Positions 8,675-17,685 of a DNA stretch of 64,000 nt are shown here, one piece after another. The number at the start of each line of letters is the position of its first letter. Position 1 is the stretch's first letter. The notes below the pieces were generated by a model that was given only the letters and a program-made list of their open reading frames with translations, searched no databases and was not told where the DNA came from. Origin of the DNA: Clostridium paraputrificum (GTDB lineage: Bacteria; Bacillota; Clostridia; Clostridiales; Clostridiaceae); NCBI RefSeq assembly GCF_900447045.1, contig NZ_UAWH01000005.1:186001-250000 (forward strand), read 5' to 3'. Position numbers and translations under genes: made by a program.

Positions 8675-9751
8675 ATGAAGTTTACAGAAGTATTAGACAC
8701 AATTAAATTAGTAATAGAATCTAGAGAAGTACCTCTTGTTATAGGTGAAAGTGGAATAGGAAAAACGGCCTTAGCTCATAGAGTTGCTAAAGAATACAAT
8801 TATCATCTAGTAACTATTGATGCTAACCTTTTAAAAGAAGGAGAAATTGGAGGGCTTCCAACAGTAATAAATGGATTTACTGTATATGCTACTCATCATA
8901 AATTAGCTGAAATAAGTGAAGCAGTTAAAAAGGGGGAGGAAGTATTACTATTTATAGATGAATTAAATAGATGTGACCATGCAGTTCAGCAAGAACTTAT
9001 GAATTTAATTCTTAATAGAGAAATTAATGGATATAAATTAGATAAAGGCGTAAATATAATTGCTGCCATGAATCCATCTAACAGATATGAAGGTTTTTAT
9101 GAAAGTGAATATCAAGTTGTAGATATGGATCCAGCTCAAGAGGATAGATTTGTTTGGCTACAAATGGAATCAGATATTAAAGAGTGGATAAAGTGGGGGA
9201 TGAATAATGGAAATATACATCCTGATATAATTGAGTTTATATCTACATTCCCAGAATATCTTCATACACCAAACTCAAGAGAAAGCTTAAAGGCTACTCC
9301 AAGAAGCTGGGAGAGAATATCAAAGGCTTATAAGTTATATAAAGCTAAAGGTTCTAGCTATTCAATAAATACATTATTAAACGTAGTTAGAGGAAATGTA
9401 GGTGAAAGTATATCTACTGATTTTGCTAATTATATTTCTAATATTAAAAATCCATTAATATCAATGGAAGATTTATTTGATCATGAAGTTTTACCAGTTG
9501 AATTAAGAGCTGATTTATTAAATGAGTCCCATTCAAGACTATATATTTTAGCTAAAAATTGCTTAAACTATTTAGGAGATAACATGAAAGATTCAAGTAT
9601 AGAATTATTCTCTGATTTATTAATGATATATCCTAGAGATTTAAGATTAGGAATAATGAAAGAAATAAAGAAGGATTATCCTAAATATTTATATGAAGAA
9701 TTATTAGATTGTGATGGATTTATAGATGCTTTCTTTAATATTTATCTATAG
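8675..9751 (+). CDS. MoxR-family AAA+ ATPase
   Basis: Cytosolic AAA+ ATPase of 358 residues. Walker A is GESGIGKT at residues 24-31, Walker B is LLFIDE ending at D95-E96, a sensor-1 Asn lies in IIAAMNPSNR, and EDRF supplies a likely arginine finger. MoxR ATPases typically act as chaperones that remodel or insert metal into partners, together with a VWA protein encoded next door; that partner is the following gene, 17 bases downstream. AGGAGG precedes the ATG. The target is not known. Confidence 0.88.
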   Translation: MKFTEVLDTIKLVIESREVPLVIGESGIGKTALAHRVAKEYNYHLVTIDANLLKEGEIGGLPTVINGFTVYATHHKLAEISEAVKKGEEVLLFIDELNRCDHAVQQELMNLILNREINGYKLDKGVNIIAAMNPSNRYEGFYESEYQVVDMDPAQEDRFVWLQMESDIKEWIKWGMNNGNIHPDIIEFISTFPEYLHTPNSRESLKATPRSWERISKAYKLYKAKGSSYSINTLLNVVRGNVGESISTDFANYISNIKNPLISMEDLFDHEVLPVELRADLLNESHSRLYILAKNCLNYLGDNMKDSSIELFSDLLMIYPRDLRLGIMKEIKKDYPKYLYEELLDCDGFIDAFFNIYL

Positions 9752-9768
9752 TCTGAATAGGTGATAAT

Positions 9769-11115
9769 ATGACATTTATAGAAGAAAGAGATGCCTTGTT
9801 TAGCAAGGCGTTAAAAATTGAAAAAAATGAAGATATACGAGATGACTTTAAAAGAGAGTTTTTTGACCTTGTTGGAAAAGTAATAATAGATATGCTTAGT
9901 AGTGAAGACAACTTTTTTGGTGGCTTTATGATAAAGATTGAAAGAGAAATAAGAGTTGATATTACATGGCCATTAGCAACAATACCCAAAATAAATGGGT
10001 TTACTATGTACTTTAACCCATTACTATTTCTACAATGTGATAAAAAAGAAATGGCAGCTTTATTTAAACATGAAATATATCACATGATGTATATGCATTA
10101 TGAAAGAGTAAATGATCTTAAAAATAAATATAGCAATGAAGTAATATCAATGGCTATAGATATTTCTATAAATCAGTTTGTAAAGAACATGCCAATGGAA
10201 GCTTATAGGATAGATAGAGTAAATAGAGAATTTAATATTGAATTAAAAGAAAATAGAAGTATTGAGGAGTATTCAAAAGAAATTCAGAAGGGTATTGAAG
10301 AACGAATAGAAAAGTTATCAAAGGATAAAAATAGTGATAGTTTAGCAAGGGAAGTAGATATTGCTAAGGCTCATGAAATTTGGGATAACATAGATGTAAG
10401 TGATAATAACGTAAAAGAAAATGTAAAAAAGATAGCTTTAAGTCTTAAAAGTAGTGGGAAACCAGATGAAATATTAAAGCTAATAAGTAAATTTGAAGAG
10501 AAAGAAGAATTATCATGGCAGAATATACTTAAGAGAATGATTCCTACTGTTAAATCGGGTTATAGAAAAACAATAACTAGAAGAGATAGAAGACAGCCCG
10601 ATAGAATGGATTTAAGGGGAAAGCTTGCAAATCATATTCCTGAATTAATTATAGCTATAGATATTAGTGCTAGTATGACTGATGAAGATATAAGAAAGAT
10701 AATGGTAGAAATATTAGCTATAGTAAGAAATAGAGAAGCTAAAATTACTGTAGTAGAATGTGATAATGAGATTAGAAGAATATATTCTTTAAGGTCTCCT
10801 AAGGATATAAAGCCAAGGTCAGAAAAGAATGGTTCAACTGAATTTTCTCCAGTTTTTCAATATATTAGAGAAAAGAATTTAGGGGATAGCATTGTCATAT
10901 ACTTTACTGATGGAGTTGGTGAAAAGGAATTAAAGGTTAGGCCATTAAATAAAAAAATTATTTGGGTGTTAACTGGAAATGAAGAATTTTCACTAAAGAA
11001 TCCAGTAGGTGAAATACAAAGAATAAATAAAAAAAGCAAGGTAAATGAAGACAAAGTTTTTGCTTTAGATTTAGTAAGAGAAGTAGTAAGAGATATGAAT
11101 AGAGAAACAACTTAG
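9769..11115 (+). CDS. VWA protein with metallopeptidase-like N-terminal domain (DUF2201 type)
   Basis: A 448-residue partner of the MoxR ATPase. The N-terminal domain carries a zinc-peptidase-like HEIYH at residues 101-105, followed by MMYMH. The C-terminal VWA domain from about residue 292 has an intact MIDAS start, D298-x-S300-x-S302 (IAIDISASM). A later VWA segment, IVIYFTDGVGEKEL, is also present. This two-domain layout next to a MoxR gene is the standard DUF2201 arrangement in bacteria. Whether the HExxH is catalytically active is unknown. There is no signal peptide, so it is predicted cytosolic. Confidence 0.87.
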   Translation: MTFIEERDALFSKALKIEKNEDIRDDFKREFFDLVGKVIIDMLSSEDNFFGGFMIKIEREIRVDITWPLATIPKINGFTMYFNPLLFLQCDKKEMAALFKHEIYHMMYMHYERVNDLKNKYSNEVISMAIDISINQFVKNMPMEAYRIDRVNREFNIELKENRSIEEYSKEIQKGIEERIEKLSKDKNSDSLAREVDIAKAHEIWDNIDVSDNNVKENVKKIALSLKSSGKPDEILKLISKFEEKEELSWQNILKRMIPTVKSGYRKTITRRDRRQPDRMDLRGKLANHIPELIIAIDISASMTDEDIRKIMVEILAIVRNREAKITVVECDNEIRRIYSLRSPKDIKPRSEKNGSTEFSPVFQYIREKNLGDSIVIYFTDGVGEKELKVRPLNKKIIWVLTGNEEFSLKNPVGEIQRINKKSKVNEDKVFALDLVREVVRDMNRETT

Positions 11116-11178
11116 AAAGTAACTATGGTTAAAAGGGGAGATTTATGATAAAATTAAATAAAATAGGGGGGATATAAT

Positions 11179-11835
11179 ATGTTTAAGAGGGTCAGAAGAC
11201 CAGGTGACTATATGTTATTTGTAGTTGTTATTTTATTGATAAGTTTTTTGGTAAACGTTTATATTTCTATAAATAATTATAAATTTAAATATAGGATTGG
11301 TAGAGAATCATATACAAATATAGAGAAGATTAAATCTACAAATAAAACTAATAATGAAATATTAAATAATGCTATAAAGGTTGGTTGCCTAGATAACATG
11401 GAATTGTTAAAATTATATAAAAACTATGGTGAGTTATCTGATAGTATGGTTAGCCTTTGGGATGAGTATTCTTTTTATGAAGAGAACATATCCATATTAG
11501 ATTTTGGTAAGAAAAAGATAGATAAAAATAATGTAGTGTTTAATGATATATATGGAACTATAGAAGAATACTTTAGAAGTTTAATGGACGAAGAGATGAA
11601 AACTCAATCATATAAAGTTGAATTAACAGGAAAAACATTAGAAAACTTTAATTCTATCCTGATAATTTCTAACAATATAGATAGCTATTATAATGAATTT
11701 TATGATAAAAACTTATCTTCAGTAGATATAGAAGATAGGGAAAAAGCTATTATAAAAAAATATTACTGGATAGAGATATTAGAAGACATAAATGAAATTA
11801 ATCAAAAGTACATAAATAGTGATTTTACATTTTAG
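11179..11835 (+). CDS. membrane-anchored hypothetical protein
   Basis: I do not recognise this 218-residue protein. One N-terminal hydrophobic segment at about residues 12-32 (MLFVVVILLISFLVNVYISI) follows a basic start, predicting a single membrane anchor with an outside C-terminal domain. That domain is helical, acidic and lysine-rich, without cysteines in an obvious pair beyond one at residue 70. It follows the VWA gene by 63 bases and is closed by its own terminator, so it may be the last gene of the MoxR module. GGGGGG lies 7 bases before the ATG. Confidence 0.6.
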   Translation: MFKRVRRPGDYMLFVVVILLISFLVNVYISINNYKFKYRIGRESYTNIEKIKSTNKTNNEILNNAIKVGCLDNMELLKLYKNYGELSDSMVSLWDEYSFYEENISILDFGKKKIDKNNVVFNDIYGTIEEYFRSLMDEEMKTQSYKVELTGKTLENFNSILIISNNIDSYYNEFYDKNLSSVDIEDREKAIIKKYYWIEILEDINEINQKYINSDFTF

Positions 11836-11858
11836 AGAGCTTTAAGGCTCTCTTTTTT
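11834..11858 (+). terminator. intrinsic terminator closing the MoxR/VWA module
   Basis: A 7-bp stem, AGAGAGC (11834-11840) with GCTCTCT (11847-11853), has a 6-base loop and is followed by a T-run. Confidence 0.85.
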
Positions 11859-11882
11859 ATTACCTTAAGTACGATGGTAATA

Positions 11883-11938
11883 GATATTTATATTTCTGTT
11901 ACTTGGAGTACAGCGACGGAACAAGCAAAATAAATATC
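11883..11938 (+). other. possible structured RNA or operator upstream of mglB
   Basis: Perfect 9-base inverted repeats, GATATTTAT (11883-11891) and ATAAATATC (11930-11938), enclose a second hairpin (CTGTTAC...GTACAG) with a locally GC-richer segment. It does not match a riboswitch class I know. It could be a 5' leader structure or a binding site for the YesN-type regulator encoded downstream. Confidence 0.35.
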
Positions 11939-12022
11939 GGCCTCAGCTTTTATATAACATCTTAGAAATTCGATAAAAGTGTTAAGAATTTTGTATGGAG
12001 TAAAAAGGAAATTAGAATTAAA

Positions 12023-12037
12023 ATGAAAACGTAATCA
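12023..12037 (+). promoter_or_regulatory. CcpA cre site upstream of mglB
   Basis: The 15-mer ATGAAAACGTAATCA fits the cre consensus WTGNAANCGNWWNCA at every defined position. It lies 40 bases before the mglB start codon, a position typical for catabolite repression of a sugar transporter. Confidence 0.75.
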
Positions 12038-12076
12038 AGATTTCAAAAGATTTCAATTATGGATGGAGGGTAAAAA

Positions 12077-13111
12077 ATGAGAAAGATTAAAAAATTACTT
12101 GCTATGGCTACAGCAACTTTAATGATTGGTGGCTTATTCGTTGGATGTGGAGGTAAAGATGGTGGAAGTACAGCATCTGGTGATCCAGTAAAGGTAGGAG
12201 TATTCCTATACAAGTTCGATGATACTTATATTTCAACAGTACGTCAAAGCTTACAAGAAATTCAAAAAGAAAATGAAGGTAAGGTTGAATTTGAATTTAT
12301 TGATGGTAAGGGTGACCAATCAATACAAAACGATACTATAGATACAATACTACAAAAAGATATTGATTTATTAATGGTAAACCTTGTAGATACTGGTGCA
12401 GCACCAACAGTAATTAAGAAGATACAAGATGCAGGAAAACCAGTAGTTTTATTTAATAGAGAGCCGGCTACAGAGTCTATAAAAGCTTATGATAAAGCTG
12501 TATTTATAGGAACTAATGCACAAGAAGCAGGTGTTTTACAAGGTAAAATTCTTGCAGACCAATGGAAAGCTAATCCATCTTTAGATAAGAATGGTGATGG
12601 AGTAATGCAATATGTAATGCTTAAAGGTGAACCAGATAATCCAGAAGCTATTGCAAGAACTAAGTACTCTGTATCTACTATAAATGATGCTGGAATTAAG
12701 ACAGAAGAATTAGCAAACCAAGTTTGTAACTGGCAACAAGATTTAGCTCAAAACAACATGGAAGCATGGTTATCAAGATATGGTAACGGAATTGAAGTGG
12801 TTATTGCTAATAATGATGGTATGGCTCAAGGTGCAATAGCAGCTCTTCAAGCAGCTGGATATAACAATGGTGATGCAGCTAAGACTATTCCTGTTGTAGG
12901 TGTTGATGCAACAGCAGCAGCTCAAGATTTGATAGCTAAAGGATTTATGACAGGTTCTGTTCTTCAAGATGCTCCAGCTATGGCAAAAGCTCTTTATGAA
13001 TGTGGTATGAATTTAGCATCTGGTAAGAGTGCTACAGAAGGTACTGACTATAAGTTTGATGATACAGGTGTAGCAGTTCGTATTCCTTATCAAGAATATA
13101 TAAAGAAGTAG
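12077..13111 (+). CDS. mglB: galactose/methyl-galactoside-binding lipoprotein
   Basis: Extracytoplasmic solute-binding protein of the Mgl ABC importer, 344 residues. It starts with a lipoprotein signal whose lipobox is LFVGC (Cys24), followed by a Gly/Ser linker. The MglB calcium-binding loop is conserved (DKNGDGVMQYVMLKGEPDNP, near residues 174-193), as is VVIANNDGMAQGAIAALQA near 235-253. It is the first gene of mglBAC, under a cre site. A stem-loop between mglB and mglA probably lets the binding protein be made in excess. Confidence 0.95.
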   Translation: MRKIKKLLAMATATLMIGGLFVGCGGKDGGSTASGDPVKVGVFLYKFDDTYISTVRQSLQEIQKENEGKVEFEFIDGKGDQSIQNDTIDTILQKDIDLLMVNLVDTGAAPTVIKKIQDAGKPVVLFNREPATESIKAYDKAVFIGTNAQEAGVLQGKILADQWKANPSLDKNGDGVMQYVMLKGEPDNPEAIARTKYSVSTINDAGIKTEELANQVCNWQQDLAQNNMEAWLSRYGNGIEVVIANNDGMAQGAIAALQAAGYNNGDAAKTIPVVGVDATAAAQDLIAKGFMTGSVLQDAPAMAKALYECGMNLASGKSATEGTDYKFDDTGVAVRIPYQEYIKK

Positions 13112-13133
13112 TCTTTAAAGAAGTTAGTTAAAA

Positions 13134-13164
13134 GTTACACTATATTTTTAAAATATAGTGTAAC
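13134..13164 (+). other. intercistronic stem-loop between mglB and mglA
   Basis: A perfect 15-base inverted repeat (13134-13148 with 13150-13164, GTTACACTATATTTT and its complement) lies between the genes without a strong T-run after it. It is more likely an mRNA-stabilising or partial-termination element than a full terminator. Confidence 0.7.
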
Positions 13165-13199
13165 TTATAAAATATGCAAAAAGAGTGGTGAAAGCAGTT

Positions 13200-14699
13200 A
13201 TGGAAAAATCGAAGTATGTGTTAGAGATGATTGATATATGCAAAAGCTTTCCAGGGGTAAAGGCCTTAGACCATGCACAACTTAAGGTACGTCCTGGTAC
13301 TGTACATGCCTTAATGGGCGAAAATGGTGCAGGTAAATCGACATTAATGAAATGTTTATTTGGTGTTTATATAGAAGATGAAGGTAAAATTCTTATAGAT
13401 GGAGGAGAATGTAAGTTTTCAAATCCAAAGCAAGCGATGGAGAATGGTGTTTCAATGGTACACCAAGAATTAAATCAAGTTTTACAAAGAGATGTAATGG
13501 ATAATATATGGCTTGGAAGATATCCAAGTAAAAATGGAATTGTAAGTCAGAAAATAATGTACGAAGAGACTAAAAAAATCTTCGATGATTTAGAGATAGA
13601 TGTTGATCCAAGAGAAAAAATGGCCAAGCTTTCTGTTTCACAAAGACAAATGGTTGAAATAGCGAAAGCAGCTTCATATAATGCTAAGATTTTAGTACTT
13701 GATGAGCCTACTTCATCTCTTACTCAAGAAGAGGTTGATCATTTATTTAAAATAATGAATAAGCTTAAGGCAAAAGGGTGTGGTCTTATTTACATATCTC
13801 ATAAGATGGAAGAAATTCTTCAAATTTCAGATGATGTTACAATTATGAGAGATGGAAAGTGGATAGACACGTTGCCAGCAAAAGAGCTAACAACAGATAA
13901 AATTATTAAATTAATGGTTGGTAGAGATTTAACTCATAGATTCCCTCCTAAAACTAATAAGCCAGGAGAAACAATATTAGAAGTTAAGAATCTTACAGGT
14001 GCATATCAGCCATCAGTAATTGATGCATCATTCAAGTTAAGAAAAGGAGAAATTTTGGGTGTTGCAGGTCTGGTTGGATCTAGAAGAACTGAGTTAATAG
14101 AAACTATATTTGGTATAGCTCATAAGAGTAGTGGGGAAATTTTACTACATGGAAAACCAGTAAATAATAAAGATTCAAGAGCAGCAATTAAAAATGGATT
14201 TGCATTATTAACCGAAGAAAGAAGAGCAACAGGTATATTTGGTGGCTTAGATATAAAGTTTAATGCAACAATAGCCAATATTGATAGTTATAGTAAGTTT
14301 GGTGTCTTAGATAATAAAAAAATGACAGAAGATACGAAGTGGACAATCGATAGTATGAAGGTTAAAACTCCAACTCAAAAAACTGCCATTAGAAGTTTAT
14401 CTGGAGGTAATCAACAAAAGGTAATCATAGGTAGATGGCTATTAACCAATCCAGAAATATTATTGTTAGATGAGCCTACTAGAGGTATTGATGTAGGAGC
14501 TAAATACGAAATATATCAACTAATAATTGATTTGGCTAATAAAGGTAAAGGTGTAATTATGGTATCTTCAGAAATGCCTGAGTTATTAGGTATATGTGAT
14601 AGAATTCTTGTAATGTCAAATGGAAAAGTTGCAGGAATAGAGGACACAGATAAATTAGATCAAGAAAAGATAATGACTTTAGCAGCTAAATATATTTAA
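13200..14699 (+). CDS. mglA: galactose/methyl-galactoside ABC transporter ATP-binding protein
   Basis: A cytosolic double ATPase, 499 residues from the chosen ATG. The first domain has Walker [10 protein letters not shown], signature [14 protein letters not shown] and Walker [10 protein letters not shown]. The second has a degenerate Walker A ([12 protein letters not shown]), signature [15 protein letters not shown] and [15 protein letters not shown], as usual for sugar importers of the RbsA/MglA family. An in-frame GTG exists at 13185, but GGTGA at 13187-13191 is well spaced for the ATG at 13200, where family members usually begin ([10 protein letters not shown]). Confidence 0.96.
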   Translation: MEKSKYVLEMIDICKSFPGVKALDHAQLKVRPGTVHALMGENGAGKSTLMKCLFGVYIEDEGKILIDGGECKFSNPKQAMENGVSMVHQELNQVLQRDVMDNIWLGRYPSKNGIVSQKIMYEETKKIFDDLEIDVDPREKMAKLSVSQRQMVEIAKAASYNAKILVLDEPTSSLTQEEVDHLFKIMNKLKAKGCGLIYISHKMEEILQISDDVTIMRDGKWIDTLPAKELTTDKIIKLMVGRDLTHRFPPKTNKPGETILEVKNLTGAYQPSVIDASFKLRKGEILGVAGLVGSRRTELIETIFGIAHKSSGEILLHGKPVNNKDSRAAIKNGFALLTEERRATGIFGGLDIKFNATIANIDSYSKFGVLDNKKMTEDTKWTIDSMKVKTPTQKTAIRSLSGGNQQKVIIGRWLLTNPEILLLDEPTRGIDVGAKYEIYQLIIDLANKGKGVIMVSSEMPELLGICDRILVMSNGKVAGIEDTDKLDQEKIMTLAAKYI

Positions 14700-14715
14700 G
14701 ATTGAGGTGTAGAAG

Positions 14716-15738
14716 ATGGAACAAGCAAAAATAAACAGAGAAAAGGTAACGAATTTTTTAGTTAATTATGCTTTATATATAGTTTTAGCAGCAATGATAG
14801 TATTCTTTATAATAAAGGAGCCATCATTTTTATCAATTAGCAACTTTACAAAGATTTTAAGCCAAGCATCAACTCGTGGTATCTTAGCACTAGGGGTTGC
14901 AGGACTTATAGTATTACAAGGTACAGACTTATCAGCAGGACGTATTTTAGGGCTAACAGCAATTGTATCAGCATCACTTTTACAATCTACGACTTATGCT
15001 GCAAGAATGTATCCTGATTTACCAGCATTACCATTAATACTACCATTATTAGCAGCAGTAATTATAGGTGGTATTTTTGGAGCAATTAATGGATTTGGTG
15101 TGGCTAAACTTAAAGTACATGCCTTCATTATTACATTAGGAACTCAGCTTATTGCTTATGGTATATCATGTCTATATATAGATAGACCTCCACTAGGAGC
15201 ACAACCAGTTGCGAATTTAGATGAGAGATATACAAATTTTGTTAACGGATCAATTAAGTTAGGACCAATTGAACTTCCTTATTTAATAATATATTTAGCA
15301 GTTGTAGCAGGAATAATGTGGTTTATTTGGAATAAGACAAAGCTTGGTAAGAATATGTTTGCAATAGGTGGAAATCCAGAAGCAGCAGCCGTATCTGGTG
15401 TTAACTTAGCTAAGAATATAATGATAATATTCATAATTTCAGGTATTCTTTACGGTGTTGCTGGATTCTTGGAAGCAGGTAGAGCTGGTTCAACTACTAC
15501 AGCTACTGGTTTAAACTATGAACTTGATGCTATAGCAGCCTGTGTTGTAGGTGGTGTGTCATTTACAGGTGGTGTAGGTACAATACCTGGAGTATTAATA
15601 GGTGCAGTACTTCTTCAAGTTATCAACTATGGTCTTAATTTCATTGGAGTTAATGCTTATTGGCAATTTATAATAAGAGGTTTAATTATTATAGTAGCAG
15701 TTTCATTGGACGTTAGAAAGTATCTAACTAAAAAGTAG
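14716..15738 (+). CDS. mglC: galactose/methyl-galactoside ABC transporter permease
   Basis: Inner-membrane permease of 340 residues with about ten hydrophobic segments, the first being ALYIVLAAMIVFFII. The conserved stretch GVAGLIVLQGTDLSAGRILGL and the EAxAVSGVNL-type loop (NPEAAAVSGVNLAKN) are typical of the RbsC/MglC family. It begins 16 bases after mglA with AGGTG before the ATG, and completes the transporter. A small ORF follows 8 bases after the stop. Confidence 0.95.
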   Translation: MEQAKINREKVTNFLVNYALYIVLAAMIVFFIIKEPSFLSISNFTKILSQASTRGILALGVAGLIVLQGTDLSAGRILGLTAIVSASLLQSTTYAARMYPDLPALPLILPLLAAVIIGGIFGAINGFGVAKLKVHAFIITLGTQLIAYGISCLYIDRPPLGAQPVANLDERYTNFVNGSIKLGPIELPYLIIYLAVVAGIMWFIWNKTKLGKNMFAIGGNPEAAAVSGVNLAKNIMIIFIISGILYGVAGFLEAGRAGSTTTATGLNYELDAIAACVVGGVSFTGGVGTIPGVLIGAVLLQVINYGLNFIGVNAYWQFIIRGLIIIVAVSLDVRKYLTKK

Positions 15739-15746
15739 GTGATAGT

Positions 15747-15914
15747 ATGAGTAATGAAGTTACAGATGAAAATGTACCAGAAAAAGAAGTAAAAAAAGAT
15801 TTTAGAGATTGCTTATATGGAAAGATAGATGTATCTGTTGAAAGCGTTGACAAATTTATAGTTGGAGTTCTAGTTCTTTTAGGGTTCTCAATATTATTTG
15901 GAGCAATATTTTAA
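15747..15914 (+). CDS. small membrane protein at the end of the mgl operon
   Basis: A 55-residue ORF starts 8 bases after mglC with AGGTGA before its ATG, and a terminator follows it. The first 35 residues are charged (MSNEVTDENVPEKEVKKDF...). Residues 37-55 form one hydrophobic segment (FIVGVLVLLGFSILFGAIF), predicting a tail-anchored single-pass protein. I do not recognise the family. Position and spacing suggest translation with mglC and perhaps a role in transporter assembly or regulation. Confidence 0.7.
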   Translation: MSNEVTDENVPEKEVKKDFRDCLYGKIDVSVESVDKFIVGVLVLLGFSILFGAIF

Positions 15915-15925
15915 TAGATAGTAGA

Positions 15926-15955
15926 AGTAGAGGATTTTATATTCTCTACTTTTTG
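15926..15955 (+). terminator. intrinsic terminator of the mgl operon
   Basis: A 7-bp stem, AGTAGAG (15926-15932) with CTCTACT (15944-15950), is followed by TTTT. Confidence 0.75.
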
Positions 15956-16077
15956 TCGTATAAAAATAAGTTTAATATAAAATTATTACGTTGAATATAT
16001 ATTAATGTGATGAGATAATATTTTCAGGTATAAAATGTATCAAAAGAAAAAATCTATCATAAATAGGAGGTAGGTTC

Positions 16078-17676
16078 ATGAACTTGTATAAGGTATTGAT
16101 AGTAGATGATGAGGAAGAAATAAGGCATGGAATAATAAAGAAGATTGATTGGGAGAAGTATGGATTTACAGTAGTAGGTGATGCTGAAAATGGAAAGGAT
16201 GCCATAGATAAAGTTGAAAAGTTTCAGCCAGATATAATTATGACAGACATTAAGATGCCTTTTATGGATGGATTGGAATTGGGGGAATATGTATATAAGG
16301 AATCTCCATCAACTAAGATTATAATTTTTTCAGGCTCTGATGATTTAGAATATGCCCATAAAGCTATTAAAATAAATGTAGTTGAATATGTTTTGAAACC
16401 TATAAATTCTATAGAATTAATTGAGGTTTTAAAGAAGTTAAAGAATACTATGGATGAAGAGTATAATGAAAAAAAGAATTTTGAGAAGTTAAATAAATAT
16501 TATCTTGAAAGTCTTCCAATAATGAAAGAAAAGTTTTTGGTTGGGACTATAGAGGGAAGAATAGAAGGTAACAGTTGGGTACAAGCCGGTAAGAAGGTTG
16601 GAGTAGAGTTTAATTTTCCATACTTTGCTATTGGTGTTCTATATAACGATAAACTTATAGTTAGTAATGAGCACAAAGAAAACGATTTTGTTGATATATC
16701 AATTAAACAAATAGTTGATGAGATATTGGTTAATTATTGTGAAACTATTAGTTTTATCTATTCTGGAAAGGTTATCATAATTAGTAATTTAGATAATAAA
16801 GATGGAATTATAAATTTGATTAATGGATTGAATGAAGTTTGTAAAAATTGTGAAAGAGTATTAGGGCAGAAAGTATCCGCCGGCATAGGACAGATAGTTA
16901 GAGAGTATGAGGGAATTAGATTTTCCTATAAAATGGCCAGAAATGCACTCCATTACAGAATGGTATTAGGAACAGGAAAAGCTATATATATTGAAGATGT
17001 GGAACCAGATAATTCAGTTCAACTTCAATTTGATGAAAATGATGAGAGAGAGCTATTAAATGTTATTAAGTTAAAATCGGGTGGAGAAATAAAGGACTCT
17101 ATAAGCAACTTATTTTGTAGAATAGAAAAGCTGCTATTGCCTTTTAATAAGTACAAAATTTATTTTATAGAAATAACAACATCCTTATTAAAAGTGGTAC
17201 AAGCTTACAATATTAAAGTGGAAGAGATTTTTGGGGAAGGTTTTAATTGTTATAGTCACTTAGATGATTTTAATTCTATAAATCAAGCTAAAGAGTGGTT
17301 TATAGAAAAATCAATAAGAATTAATAATTTAATTAAAAGAGAAAGAATGGATTCTTCCAAATTATTAATTGAAAAAGCAAAGGAATATATTAACCAAAAT
17401 TATAGTAATCCTGAACTATCTGTTGAAGCTATTTGTTCTCAGCTACATGTTAGTCCAACCTATTTTTCTACTTTATTTAAAAAGGAGACTGGTAGTAATT
17501 TTATAAACTATCTAACAAGTATCAGATTAAATGAGGCTGTAAATTTACTTAATACAACAGACTATAAGTCATATATGATAGCAGAAAAAGTTGGATATAC
17601 TGAAGCTAATTATTTTAGTTATGTATTTAAAAAGAAATTTGGAGTATCTCCCTCAAAGTATAGAAACGTTAAGTAG
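16078..17676 (+). CDS. response regulator with AraC-type DNA-binding domain (YesN family)
   Basis: Transcription regulator of 532 residues. The receiver domain (1-120) has acidic pocket D10-D11, phosphoacceptor D57 (PDIIMTDIKMPFMDG) and conserved Lys in VLKP near residue 103. A long linker domain follows, and residues about 430-532 form a double AraC helix-turn-helix (LSVEAICSQLHVSPTYFSTLFKKETG, and MIAEKVGYTEANYFSYVFKKKFGVSPSKYR). It overlaps no other gene and is 9 bases before its kinase gene. Its place after mglBAC suggests it controls galactose uptake. Confidence 0.95.
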   Translation: MNLYKVLIVDDEEEIRHGIIKKIDWEKYGFTVVGDAENGKDAIDKVEKFQPDIIMTDIKMPFMDGLELGEYVYKESPSTKIIIFSGSDDLEYAHKAIKINVVEYVLKPINSIELIEVLKKLKNTMDEEYNEKKNFEKLNKYYLESLPIMKEKFLVGTIEGRIEGNSWVQAGKKVGVEFNFPYFAIGVLYNDKLIVSNEHKENDFVDISIKQIVDEILVNYCETISFIYSGKVIIISNLDNKDGIINLINGLNEVCKNCERVLGQKVSAGIGQIVREYEGIRFSYKMARNALHYRMVLGTGKAIYIEDVEPDNSVQLQFDENDERELLNVIKLKSGGEIKDSISNLFCRIEKLLLPFNKYKIYFIEITTSLLKVVQAYNIKVEEIFGEGFNCYSHLDDFNSINQAKEWFIEKSIRINNLIKRERMDSSKLLIEKAKEYINQNYSNPELSVEAICSQLHVSPTYFSTLFKKETGSNFINYLTSIRLNEAVNLLNTTDYKSYMIAEKVGYTEANYFSYVFKKKFGVSPSKYRNVK

Positions 17677-17685
17677 GTAATAACT

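Noticed and set aside
11145..11177. Ten-codon ORF just before the membrane-anchored protein gene
   Set aside because: It has a ribosome site but no meaningful composition, and it ends one base before the next start; this may be chance in AT-rich DNA.
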